A stretch of DNA of 64,000 nucleotides from the NCBI RefSeq assembly GCF_000002865.3, contig NW_001865041.1:793793-857792 (forward strand). Direction: 5' to 3'. Position 1 is the first letter of the stretch; the number at the start of each line of letters is the position of its first letter. Positions 49,361 to 59,177 of this stretch are shown here, piece after piece. The translations under genes were made by a program, and so were the position numbers. This DNA comes from Monosiga brevicollis MX1 (taxonomy: Eukaryota; Opisthokonta; Choanoflagellata; Craspedida; Salpingoecidae). The notes beneath the pieces are model-generated. The model did not search any database. It saw only the letters and a list, made by a program, of their open reading frames with translations, and had not been told where the DNA came from.

Positions 49361-50386
49361 CTATAGATGAAGCTTCCGTTCCACGGCAGCCAGCCGCCCT
49401 TGCATAGTGCCCAGTGCTTTGAGCATGTCCTGCAACTGTCGCGCCACACCGTCCAGATTGGATCGAACATTTTGTATCTCTGCAGCAGCTTCCTGCAAGG
49501 CTGTTGTGTGGTTGGCATCTTGTGTTGATGAATGCCGCCGCTGTGCTAGAGATCGTGTTGCTTGGGCGGTGGACGACGGCTGTTGCTGCTGCCGCTGCTG
49601 TTCCAAAAATGACAAGGACAGGAGCGTGGGCCGCGAGGGTATCGATGACTGGGCTGTCGAGGCTGTGGTGGCAGCCAGTGTAACTTGCGACGGAGGCAAC
49701 ATGAGCTGGGGTGGTGGCACGGGATGACGTCGAGCTCTCTTGTTGTTAGGTTCGGTGGGACTAGATCCCGTCATCTGGGGGTGGGGCAGAGTGGTGCCCG
49801 CTGTGTGCTGCGCTGTCTTTGGGGCGTCCGACTTGGGTGGTAACATCACGAAGCGATCGTAATCGTTGGTGAGGTGCAGCCATGGGCAGATGGCTCTTGC
49901 AGGAGAGAGCAAGCCCGAACCAAGATGATGCCAAATCTATATCGCATAGCAGTCAAATAGGTTCCAGTCAGCAGGGATGGTGCGGATACAGCGCATGCCA
50001 GATGGGCCGAGACTGTGCAAAGCAGCCGGGCGAGTGTTTCCGATTGCTTCTCTATCGACGGCTTGGAGCATGGCTGGCCAACCTTGGTTTTGGTCGAAGA
50101 TGTTTTCCCGCAGGCTCGACAGCACCATTTTCCTCGCGGGCCATCGTGTCCGAGATAGATGGGCCCATACTCGGGCACCGTACAGTCGTCCGGCAGCTAG
50201 GATCGAACAGTCGAAGACAGGGTGACTTTGGGTAAGCTGTGTCTGTGACAAGTGTCAGCCGTACTTGAGACCCACCTTTAGTTTATCCAGCTTTGCGCGG
50301 TGGCCTGGATCGGCCCCAATCCAGCGCAAGATGGCTGCTTTAGAACGCAAATCGGGCCCGTCCCGCCGCCCACCACCCTCCGCCAT
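49361..50386 (-). CDS. Unrecognised protein with C-terminal coiled coil
   Basis: Not identified. The start at 50386 reads MAEGGGRRDGPDLRSKAAIL and the first exon ends DKLK at a GTGGGT donor. A following exon after an AG near 50,200 reads PEYGPIYLGHDGPRGKWCCR, then ACGKTSSTKTK. The Cys pairs WCCRAC hint at a small metal site but match no family I can name. The last exon holds a Pro/Thr/Gln-rich linker with a basic NKRARRH patch (possible nuclear signal), then a heptad-like helix (EIQNVRSNLDGVARQLQDM), ending RKLHL at TAG 49361-49363. Middle splice sites are uncertain. A nuclear, Gln-rich regulatory protein is a guess only. Confidence 0.5.
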
Positions 50387-50453
50387 GGTGATACTTGGGG
50401 TCGGGGCCCTCGGCTTGGGTCGATGTGCGTCTCGTGACCACCTTGATTGCTAG

Positions 50454-50454
<1 letters not shown>

Positions 50455-50497
<43 letters not shown>
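50455..50497. repeat. (CA)n microsatellite in divergent promoter
   Basis: About 21 CA units, 70 bases upstream of the minus-strand start at 50386. Confidence 0.97.
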
Positions 50498-50499
<2 letters not shown>

Positions 50500-50644
50500 G
50501 CTTGGCAGCTTACTCTATCAAGACTATCGACGCGCACTTGCAAGGCCGAGCCATACATCTCCTCATCCTGGCCTTCTGTCGTCCTGAAGTTTGTGACACG
50601 AGCTCCACAACCGCAACCGCATCAAAAACTTCCTTGCAAACAAA

Positions 50645-50790
50645 CTCTCTCTCTCTCTCTCTCTCACACACACAATTCTCGCTCTCTCAAAATTCTCTCT
50701 TTCTCTCTAACTCTCTCTCTCTCTCTCTCTCAAACTCTTTCTCTGACTCTCTCCTCTCAAACTCACTCAGTTTGAGCTGCAGCTGGCGGG
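50645..50790. repeat. Interrupted (CT)n tract
   Basis: CT-rich array with CA and CAAA interruptions, upstream of the BAH-ankyrin gene. Confidence 0.9.
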
Positions 50791-50978
50791 CGTGTGGCGC
50801 ATGCGCGCTGGCAGTAGAGACACGTCATGCGGGCGAGAATGCAAAGGTAGTCTTCCTGAACTGCTGGATATCATTTCTTTAGCCGCAAGCATCTTGAGGT
50901 GGAGGTTGGTGGGTTATCAACTGACTTTCTTGGTGAGGGCGGCTGATGCACCCAGGCTCGACATCTCCAACAGCAAGC

Positions 50979-52990
50979 ATGCCACTCAAAGATAGCGAAA
51001 CCCCTGGGAGCGATGGCAAGCGAGAGACCATACCACCGCGACGCTTTTACAAGCGAACACACGATGCTGAACAAACCAAATCTGGCATGAAAAGGGCTTA
51101 CGGGCGTCGTGGCGCGCGGCCCAAGAGTCTTCCCGGTTCAGAGGAGCCGCTCAACTTGGCGGCCCTTCCTGTCGAGGTGCCTTTCGAGGCCACTCGAGGT
51201 CAGACTGCGGACAGTACCGGAACTGATTCTGCCAACCAGGTGTCCAAACATACCGGATGGCAATGGGAAGGGCCTTCTGTTGCCATGAGTGCTGCCGCCG
51301 CGCATAATCTTTCTCGCGAAGAGCTGACCGCCATACAAGCTGTATGTACTTTGTCAAACAACTTGCTCCTCGCACCCACACGCAACGCACCGCCCCAGTG
51401 CAGCTCACCTGTTGCGTTTGCTATGTGTCGTTTATGCTGATCTTTCGACGCACACCCAAGGATGCGGCCATATTTTATAATAACATACGCTTTGGGGAGA
51501 CCCTGCTCACGACAGACAGCACCGTGCTGCTGCGCGCTGCTGAGGCGCCCAAGCCCTATGTAGCGCGGATCGTCCGGATGCTGCACGACACGCGCACCGA
51601 TACGCAACACATCACCGTTACATGGCTCTTACGCCCAGAGGAGACACGCCGAGGTCGCCAGCCACATCATGGCGAGGTAAACACACTTTGACCTGGCCGA
51701 TCCAAGAGCTGTGCGGACACCCCCCCCCCAACATATTTGGTTGGCTTGTCATATAGGATGAACTCTTTGTTGCTTCAGCAACGACCATGCCGCGCACCTT
51801 CAGCATCGACTGCGTCCTATCCCCCTGCGTCGTATTGCCCTTTGGCAGCTACTGCCGTTATCGCGCTCGGCTCAAGGCTCTTGAAACGATGGGCACTGCT
51901 GCGCCACCCAAGGCAAGAACCGCTGACGAGTACTGCAATGCTTTTGATACGTGCTATCGCGAGGACAGAAGGCACGAAAATGACTCAAATCATTCCCTCT
52001 GCGGTTGACATAGGTGCCAATATTTTTTCTACGCAAGGGCACCAAGGTGGGCCTGGGCTCGGCCATTGCACCTCGCACTCGCGCCCGCCGAACAACCAAG
52101 GCTTCAAAACCAACTGCAACGAGCGGTGCACCCAAGGCTTCTGCATCGAGCCGGTCCTCGCGCTCACTGCGCCAGGAAGATGCCCAAGAGCAAGAGACTT
52201 CCCGAACAGAGTCGAGCACGCTGGGCCACCGCCGCGAGTCACGAGCGCGTTATAGCTCAGGTACTGTGCGGGCGATGGGAAAGACAGCTCGCAAATCGCC
52301 CGCTATGAAGGCCAATGACCATTTCGTACTAGAGTTGATTTGAGCGGCCAATGCTGTTATTAGACCAAATGCAAGCCAAGGCCGTGTCGGTTCTGGCAGC
52401 GATCCAAGAGGGAGATGATGAGACGCTAAGCATCCTCATGATGGATCGTACCAACCTCAACGTGGCATTGGAGATGGGCATGACACCTCTGGCCGTAGCA
52501 TGTGCGCACGGCCAAAACAAGATTGTGCGCGGCCTGTTGCGGTAGGTTGCATCAGGCTGGATCTTTGGCTAGGCTCAACCCTGGCATGCCTTTGAGCTCA
52601 CGTAAAGATGGGCCCTGCCTGGGGCGTTGTGCTAGGCGCGGGTGTCGATTGGACTTGGTCGATGATTTTGGCAACACGCCCTTGCATCATGCGGCGCGCA
52701 TCAATGCTGCTAGCTTGGTTCGGCAACTTTTGCGAGCCGGTGCCAACACACAAGTATGCCATGTACCCCGCTCCCACGGATTCCATCATCCCTGATCCAG
52801 ACTGCTGACAGGCCTGGTGGCCCGCCGCTTGAACCGCGTGCGTTTGGGCTTCAAAACTTTTCTTCCCTGGCTGTTCACCTTTATCTGTCTGCCTCAGATT
52901 CGGAATCGCGATGGGAAGCTGCCGCGAGATCTGACGTCGTCGCGTGCCATCCGTCATAACATTGATGTTGCCTCTACAGCAGCTGCGTGA
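50979..52990 (+). CDS. BAH-domain protein with C-terminal ankyrin repeats
   Basis: Probable chromatin protein. The start is MPLKDSETPGSDGKRETIPP at 50979, with a basic N-terminal region. The BAH domain spans 51,460-51,890: IRFGETLLTTDSTVLLRA, PYVARIVRMLHDTRTD, ITVTWLLRPEETRRGR, DELFVASA and IDCVLSPCVVLPFGSYC. The Trp-Leu-Arg-Pro-Glu strand and the later Cys/Val segment are typical. A basic Ser/Arg/Ala linker follows (52,020-52,260). I join it across a 103-base intron (52261-52363, GT-AG, phase agreeing) to DQMQAKAVSVLAAIQEGDDE and two ankyrin repeats (MGMTPLAVACAHGQNKIVRG; FGNTPLHHAARINAASLVRQ). The end is IRNRDGKLPRDLTSSRAI... with TGA at 52988-52990. If that intron is not used, the BAH frame stops at 52343 and the ankyrin part would be a separate gene. 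Confidence 0.65.
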
Positions 52991-53459
52991 ATTTCCTCGC
53001 CGAACAGGATTGTCGCTCCTTTTTCTCCCGCGCCTTGGCGCTCTTGGCTCTCTTTGTATTCACACCTTCGATGAATACTGGGACGAGACCGATGCGTGTT
53101 TGCTGTTGTCTATGTGATGTTAGCCCTTGTCTGACCTATCCAAATCCTTTCGACGGACTTGTATTCCACCTTGTCGTGTCAAATCAAAAAAAAATGATCT
53201 TTGCTCCATCCAATGGATCTTCTGTCTCTCACAAAAATTTCACAAAGATCTTTTGTCTTTTTCCCTCTCTTCTTTCCCTCATCAAGCCTTGACAACCAGC
53301 CAGAGGCTGGCACATTAACACGACCGTGTGCTTCAGGTGGTGAGCAGGCCAAGTAAAAGACAGACTCAAGCATAAAGCTGGTGCTTAAGAGTGTCGCAAC
53401 GCACAGGAACTCAGAGCCAAGCGAGTGCGCTTCGAAAAGCTCCTTTGCTTACCGCCATC
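52991..53459. other. Intergenic region
   Basis: About 470 bases between tandem genes, A/T-richer than its surroundings near 53,180-53,280. No gene seen. Confidence 0.5.
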
Positions 53460-54545
53460 ATGAGCAAGAAGCGCGTGGCCTCTTCAAATCCTCCAGGTGA
53501 ACATGCGCAGCTTGGCACGCACAACTCAAGGGGTGGCTTATGCTCACCGGTCGAATACTTGATTTCTGGCAGCTGAGCCGCCAGTCCTTCATGAGAACAC
53601 CTTCATCTGCGCCGATGGCAGTGTGTACGTGAATGAAGCCTGCCTTCGCGCTCGATGAAGACAGTCTGGACTCTGTTCCTTGGTGCTCACGGTTGGCGCC
53701 ATGCTTTGCTGCTCCATTATGCAGATACAAGGGCCAATACATCAAGGGTAACGACGGTACCACCGTCGGGCGCAGGTATGCCATGCGCCCGGGTGTAGAA
53801 GCGCGCGATTGCCCGCTCACAGTGCGATGGTGTGCTGCTTTGCTTCGGCTACCTGTACAGCGGCACGGGGACCATGACATTTCCAGATGGCACAACTTAC
53901 GAGGGAGCTTGGGAGGAAGACAAGATGCATGGCACGGGCAAGCTCGCTTTGGCGTCTGGTGCTGTGTATGAGGTGCGCGTTGGATGAGTCATCGCCGCAA
54001 CTTGGCTACCCCGCCCACCATGCATCCATCCTCTTCATCTTCTGATTTCTTTGCCTCGATCTCGCACCTTGTTCTACCCTTTTTTTTGGGCTCCCTCTTC
54101 TCTCTCTCGCGCTCGCTTTTCCTTTTCTTTTTCTCTCCTCTTCTTCCTCCCTCTCCTCTTCTGTTTACTCTCTCCCTCTCTCGCTTTTTCCGGTCGTGTT
54201 GAAATGGGACTTATCGATAGACGAGGGACATCGATTCAGAAAATTGGCGCGATCTCACACCGCTCATGTACTGCACGGGACATCTTGCAGGGACACTTTG
54301 CACAGGGGCGGTTTTCTGGCGCGGGCAAATACACATTTGCTGATGGAAGCACGGTGACCTGTGCAGCATGGAAAGATGGTCAACCCACCGGCACAATGGT
54401 TTTTTGTGACAACCATGGTAATGATTGGCAAGGCACGCTTGAAACACTAGAGGCCTCAACGAGCCCGGCATCCCAGGCTGACAACCCCGGCGAAGTGGCC
54501 ACGAAGCAGTTGCGTGGCTTGTTCCAGCCTGTGCTACCGCTTTGA
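53460..54545 (+). CDS. MORN-repeat protein
   Basis: Small protein built of MORN repeats, beta-hairpin units often found in membrane-associated or flagellar proteins. Exon 1 (from 53460) reads MSKKRVASSNPP. The next exon gives ENTFICADGSV, then YKGQYIKGNDGTTVGR. The exon after that reads SGTGTMTFPDGTTYEGAWEE and DKMHGTGKLALASGAVYE. The last exon has GHFAQGRFSGAGKYTFADGS and TCAAWKDGQPTGTMVF. About four repeats. The tail is ATKQLRGLFQPVLPL with TGA at 54543-54545. Exon phases agree where checked. The stop region overlaps the stop of the methyltransferase on the opposite strand by 12 bases. Its partner and role cannot be read from sequence. Confidence 0.75.
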
Positions 54546-55382
54546 GCGCTTGTCCATGGGACGTGCGTCTGATTCACCTGCCCCATGGGACTTGGTATTG
54601 CCTGCGCGGGCAGACTCGGCCGTCGGGGTGCAAGTAGTGGCACCAGGCATTGGTGATGAGGGCGCAGCCTCGGACGTAGACGTTGTTGTGCTGGAATTTG
54701 CAGAGGAGCCCTGGAGTTTGCGGTAGACGTGAAAGGTGATGGCCCCGCGCTGATACGGTAGCTGCCGAGTGAGGACATGGGCCAGCCGACCACCCTCCTT
54801 GTCCGTGAGCTCGCGCGTGGTCGTGATAATGAGGGTACCGGGAGCCACCTTGTCCTCCAAGAGCAGCCGGTGCACCGCGGCCATCATGTCGTTAGTGAAG
54901 CATGTGCAGGGTATATAGAGCACCTGGGCCTGGGCCCAGACATCCACGGCCTTGAAGAGGTCGGCATTGTGTAATTGAATGCGTTTCGCCAGCGTGTGCT
55001 CTTGAGGTGTGCCCTGCTGGAGGGCTGCCTGAACGCGGCATGCCTCCTCGTGCAGCGCCGGCACAATCTCGATCCCAATGCACGTGTCAAAGGCCGGTTC
55101 CAAGGCCGCCGCACAAAAGACAGGCTTCCCGGTCCCCGAGCCCACGTCAGCAAAGATGCGATGTTCGGGGGTCAAGGGCAGGGTCTGCAACAAACGCCAG
55201 AAGCTGGTCAAGCGAACCTCCCCGTACTGCAAAGACTCTGTTTCAGCATAGCGCCCGGCGCGTCGCAATTTGCTACGCTCCTCCCGTGCAATGCCGTAGC
55301 CGTCCACCTGGGCAAACCGTTGCTCGAGCGCCACCAACAAGTCTGGCACACCGGCCTCGGAGTCAAGAACCTTGGCCGCCAT
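54534..55382 (-). CDS. DOT1-like SAM-dependent methyltransferase
   Basis: Intronless 282-residue frame with ATG at 55382. It begins MAAKVLDSEAGVPDLLVALE. The SAM-binding motif I is IFADVGSGTGKPVFCAAALE, followed by CIGIEIVPALHEEACRVQAA (motif II Glu-Ile). NADLFKAVDVWAQAQVLYIP and CFTNDMMAAVHRLLLED follow, then GTLIITTTREL. The spacing of the Gly-rich loop, the Gly-Ile-Glu strand and the Ala-Asp...Phe segments resembles the DOT1 fold; DOT1 proteins methylate histone H3K79. The substrate is not certain, and it may belong to a wider protist DOT1-like group. The C-terminus is a low-complexity Ser/Thr tail ending KRSKR. It converges on and slightly overlaps the MORN gene. Its lack of introns is uncommon here. 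Confidence 0.62.
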   Translation of the reverse strand: MAAKVLDSEAGVPDLLVALEQRFAQVDGYGIAREERSKLRRAGRYAETESLQYGEVRLTSFWRLLQTLPLTPEHRIFADVGSGTGKPVFCAAALEPAFDTCIGIEIVPALHEEACRVQAALQQGTPQEHTLAKRIQLHNADLFKAVDVWAQAQVLYIPCTCFTNDMMAAVHRLLLEDKVAPGTLIITTTRELTDKEGGRLAHVLTRQLPYQRGAITFHVYRKLQGSSANSSTTTSTSEAAPSSPMPGATTCTPTAESARAGNTKSHGAGESDARPMDKRSKR

Positions 55383-55513
55383 GTGCCCGTCTAAGTGAAC
55401 TACCCTGCACTACAACGACCGGGACCGCGGCTGATTGATAACCAGACCAGGAGAAGAGAGAGAGAGGGGGGGGCCAAAGGGGGCTGCAAAGGGGGCCAAG
55501 CAAATCACGAAAT

Positions 55514-55570
<57 letters not shown>

Positions 55571-55931
55571 GAATTATCTGACATTGGGTTTGTTAGGGTC
55601 AGCTCATGGACCGGGTTTTGGACCAGGTTTTGTTCCATATTTTTTTCTCCCTTGTTTGATTCAAAGGTACGCGCTCTCTCTCTCTCTCCCTCTCTCTGTG
55701 CCTCTCTCTGCCTCTCTGTGCCTTCTCTGCCTCTCTCTGCCGAGCGCTTGGCATTGTGGTCAAGGTGGTGCTTGCTCTGCGCCCTCTTGAAGATCAGGGC
55801 GAGGGTGAACATGCTTCTTTCAAGCCCATTTGTGCTTGACTGCGCTGTGCGAGGTGTTGAGAGAGTGCGGGTACTGACCCACCTTGCCGCTCGGGCTCTT
55901 CAGGTCGGATCGGTCATCGCAACCTTTTATC
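55383..55931. promoter_or_regulatory. Divergent intergenic region with CA and CT repeats
   Basis: About 550 bases between two diverging starts. It holds CA at 55,517-55,566, a TCTGACA copy just after it (about 55,577) and a CT-rich stretch at 55,675-55,740. No gene seen. Confidence 0.5.
55517..55566. repeat. (CA)n microsatellite in divergent promoter
   Basis: About 25 CA units between the methyltransferase and small membrane protein starts. Confidence 0.97.
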
Positions 55932-56396
55932 ATGGCGCCTGCTGAGAGCATCACCAAGGCTTCGTACCGTGAGGTCGTCAATGCCTTTGGCCTGCACGAG
56001 TACGGCCAAATGGCCCTTTTTGCTGGCGCCGCGGCAGCCTTTGCCATTCGTGCCGGTGAGTGCTTTCCTCCTCCTGTTTCACCACACAATATGGGCTTAT
56101 TTTTGTGGAGTCGTGGTCAAGCCAGTGCATCATCTATCTCGGTGCGCCGTCTTTCTCACTCTTGAACTACGGGCATGTGTGCAGGCCCCGCTGTGCAAGC
56201 CAAGCCGGCAGCCTGGACAGCTGCCATCCTCGGCCTGATGGGCGGCTTTGGCTCCTCCTACATTACCACCTCTTGTATGTTGTGAACCCGGCTTGTCTTG
56301 TGTTCGCCACCTTTGCACCTCTTGTGTCTGAATGTGTCTTTGACTCATGCTGCCTCCCCTCCGCGCTTTGGCAAAGATCAACTCTCGAGGCAATAG
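55932..56396 (+). CDS. Small hydrophobic protein, about 77 residues
   Basis: Not identified. Three exons are inferred: the first from 55932 reads MAPAESITKASYREVVNAFG and LHEYGQMALFAGAAAAFAIR; the second reads GPAVQAKPAAWTAAILGLMG and GFGSSYITTS; the third (56377-56396) adds YQLSRQ and a TAG at 56394-56396. Phases agree across both introns. Two Ala/Gly-rich hydrophobic stretches could be membrane spans with small turns. The size and composition would suit an accessory subunit of a mitochondrial or ER membrane complex, but I match it to no named family. Confidence 0.6.
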
Positions 56397-56771
56397 GTCT
56401 CTGGCCGGCCGTGCCGCATCGCCATTCCTCATTGTGTAGCTTGTTTCCTTTTCCTTTCACGTACCCCGCCCCGTCCGAAGGTGGACGTGTTGTGATTTTT
56501 CAGGCCTCTATAAACTCGAGCTTGAGCCACAAGGCCTCGTGCTGTTTTGTTTTCTCTCCCCCCCCCCCCCCTTCGATCCACCATCGCCATTGCGACCGCG
56601 ACGACCGAGGTCCCTTTTCCATTTCTTCCTTTCTGTTCAAAATCGAAGATGAACACACACACACACACACTCACACGCACACAGCACACGAAGATGAAGA
56701 TGTGTACTACTCGACACACTTGAGGGGAGAACGATTGTCTGACATTTCCGGTCGAACAGACCACCACCAAC
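56397..56771. promoter_or_regulatory. Intergenic region upstream of UTP23
   Basis: About 375 bases with a C-run near 56,560-56,571, a short CA repeat at 56,650-56,680 and a TCTGACATTT copy at about 56,737, some 35 bases before the UTP23 ATG. No gene seen. Confidence 0.5.
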
Positions 56772-58247
56772 ATGCGGGTGACCCAGGTATGCTCAACACG
56801 GACCTGATCGGGCCGATAGCAGGGCGTGGCTGGTGATGGCGACAATGATGCAGCTCGGTTTGCAATTCTATCGGGCGAGATGGTATGGCGAAGCAAGGGA
56901 TGGGGCAAGCAGAGATACACCACCATTCATGGATTGGACGCAAGCAGGCGGTGGTCGTCAGCGTGCATCGGCACCACGTGTGCTCAGCACCTCGCCCATC
57001 TAACGGTGGAACTTTTGTTGCTACTTGCCGGCCAGAACAAGCGCAATAAGAAGCGCATGTCCATCTATACGCAAAACTTTGGCTTTCGTCAACCTTTTCA
57101 AGTCCTAGGTACGCTCAACACCTCCAGGCGACCCCTTTGTCAACCGGCCGAAATGTGCCTTGCGCCCAGCTGCTTCGCAAACCCTCAATGCGTGTTGGTC
57201 TGTAAACAGTCGACGGTACCTTTGCCCAGGCATGCTTGGACAGTCAAATTCACGTGACAGAACGTCTGCCTGATCTACTTGGCGGTCCTGTCCAGATTTG
57301 TACGCTTCATCACAGCTCTCGATCATGACTCGCGCATTCACGCAAGCACGCGTACAGTCAGAAACACATATCAGGCGCAGGCGCCCTGCTCATGGTGCTG
57401 CCTGCCGTCCCAATCTCTCTGTGATCCCGTGTAGTCACAACCAAATGCCTCTACGTGGAGCTGGATGCCATCGGTACGTGGCGTCGTTTCCCCGTGCCAA
57501 CAGTCCTGGCCAAAAAACATCGAAAACCTGAAACAACCGTTGGCACCGGAACCCCCGACTTATTGGCTAATTCATCTTGAACGTGTGCTGGATGTGCACC
57601 ACAGGCGAAGACATGCACGGTGCCAAAGTTTTGTTGCGCAACTTCAAGTTTCGCCGCTGTGGTCACAAGCCCACCATCATGGCCGGAAAATGCGTCAAAA
57701 ACCTGATTGGTATGACCGGCCTAGCGGTGGGCTGCTGCTCAGAGCATCGAGCGCTCCTTCTTCATACTCATATTGGCCGCCAATACTGCTTGGCCTTTGC
57801 TTGCCAACTCATTACCTCTGTGTAGGCCCCAAGAATGAGCATCGATTTGTCGTGGCAACACAGGACAACCGCCTGATGCGCGATCTGGCCGCCATCCCAG
57901 CCCTGCCCGTCATCACTGTCCTCAACAACCGCCCCATCTTGCTCAAACCGACCGTGGCTACAGAGCAAGCTGTGGCTGCCCTCACAGCCCGCAAGATTGG
58001 AGCCCCGGTCCCCGCCGCAGCTGCACCTCTTAAAACCCGACCCGCGAGTTCAGCCACCTCTGGTGCTGTACGTTCCTCCGGGCCTGCAGGTGCGAGTGCA
58101 GGTGCCACTCAACCTCGCCACAAGAAGAAGAAAGGACCCAATCCGCTCAGCATGAAAAAGAAGCAGCCCAAGGGCCGTGATCAACAACGTGGCAAGCGCC
58201 AAGCCGATGCTGGTCCAACCGATGCTAAACGTGCCAAGCCCGCGTGA
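56772..58247 (+). CDS. UTP23: rRNA-processing protein UTP23
   Basis: PIN-domain-fold protein of the small-subunit processome, required for early 18S rRNA processing in the nucleolus. Exon 1 is only MRVTQ (56772-56786). The next exon begins NKRNKKRMSIYTQNFGFRQP and FQVL. Then VDGTFAQACLDSQIHVTERL and PDLLGGPVQI run across an intron into FTTKCLYVELDAI. After that comes GEDMHGAKVLLRNFKFRRCG, with HKPTIMAGKCVKNLIG supplying the remaining zinc-finger ligands. HRFVVATQDNRLMRDLAAIP and PVITVLNNRPILLKPT are PIN-core segments; UTP23 lacks the full catalytic acid set of its relative FCF1. The basic tail ends AKRAKPA at 58247. The order matches animal and yeast UTP23 throughout. A skipped exon near 57,500 could extend the middle. 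Confidence 0.88.
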
Positions 58248-59177
58248 GACTCAGCCTGTCATTCTCCTCAATCTTTCACAGCTTCACCGACACCTGTATC
58301 ATTACGTCCAAGGGGCTGCGTTACGGCAAAAAGGATGAGGAGGTGGTGGCGTGGCGATGGTGGTGGTGATGTGACACGCATCACGGGCGCGGCGCGCTTT
58401 ATCAAACACGTGTAACTGTTGGACCGCAGGTCGAGGTGGAATTGGATACCTCTTTTTGACTGCGTTCACAAATTGAGTGCTATTTTGCAGTCAGAAGCTC
58501 TTGTTGCGCGCACATTTAAGCCATCAAATAGATACAATTTGCCAGAGAGAGGGGGATCAGGGAGTGTATGACGGGCGGGCAATAAAGCACGTGTAAGGAT
58601 GACAGCTTGGAAAGTGCCTGAATCACATTGCCACTCGAGTCAGTCAAGCGTCTGTTGCTGTATACGAACGCTTGAATACCGGAGCGATTGCGCTTGCGAC
58701 AGGCATAGACCTAACAGATGCCATCGTCGACATGGTCTGGCTGTACCTGCAGCCATGGATGTGTTTGTGATTGTCCACCTGCTCATATGTCCCTGCCCGT
58801 GTGCCTGCGCCTGTCTCTGTCCGTGATCTCTCTTCTCGGCTTTGGCACAGCCTCAGCTGATTGTTTGTGTCGCTCTGCGATATGCTGTGTGTCAAGTGAG
58901 GATGAGCTCGGCACAGTGGCAACACGCCATGTATTTGCACGTTTCTTCACCAAGCGAGTTCGAGGCGAGCAGGCTTTGGCCTCAATGTCAAAGGTCACCT
59001 GGTCAGTGAACGGACGTTGGCATTCGAATACTCAATTATCGATAGGGTGTCGCAAGTCAGCCTACTCAGTTTGTGGTGGCTGTGGCCCCGGGCCAGCTTA
59101 TTCGACAAGCATGAACATATCAACAGTCAGCCGCAAAGTCACATGTAAAAGGCCATGGAGGCGGCAGGCCATGCAAG
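58248..59177. other. Convergent intergenic region
   Basis: About 930 bases between two stops. Several short frames exist, but none has family features, and the sequence shows no RNA gene or repeat array that I recognise. Confidence 0.45.

Larger units (their letters stand above)
50387..50978. promoter_or_regulatory. Divergent intergenic region with CA and CT repeats
   Basis: About 590 bases between two diverging starts, with CA at 50,455-50,497 and interrupted CT at about 50,645-50,790. No gene seen. Confidence 0.5.
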
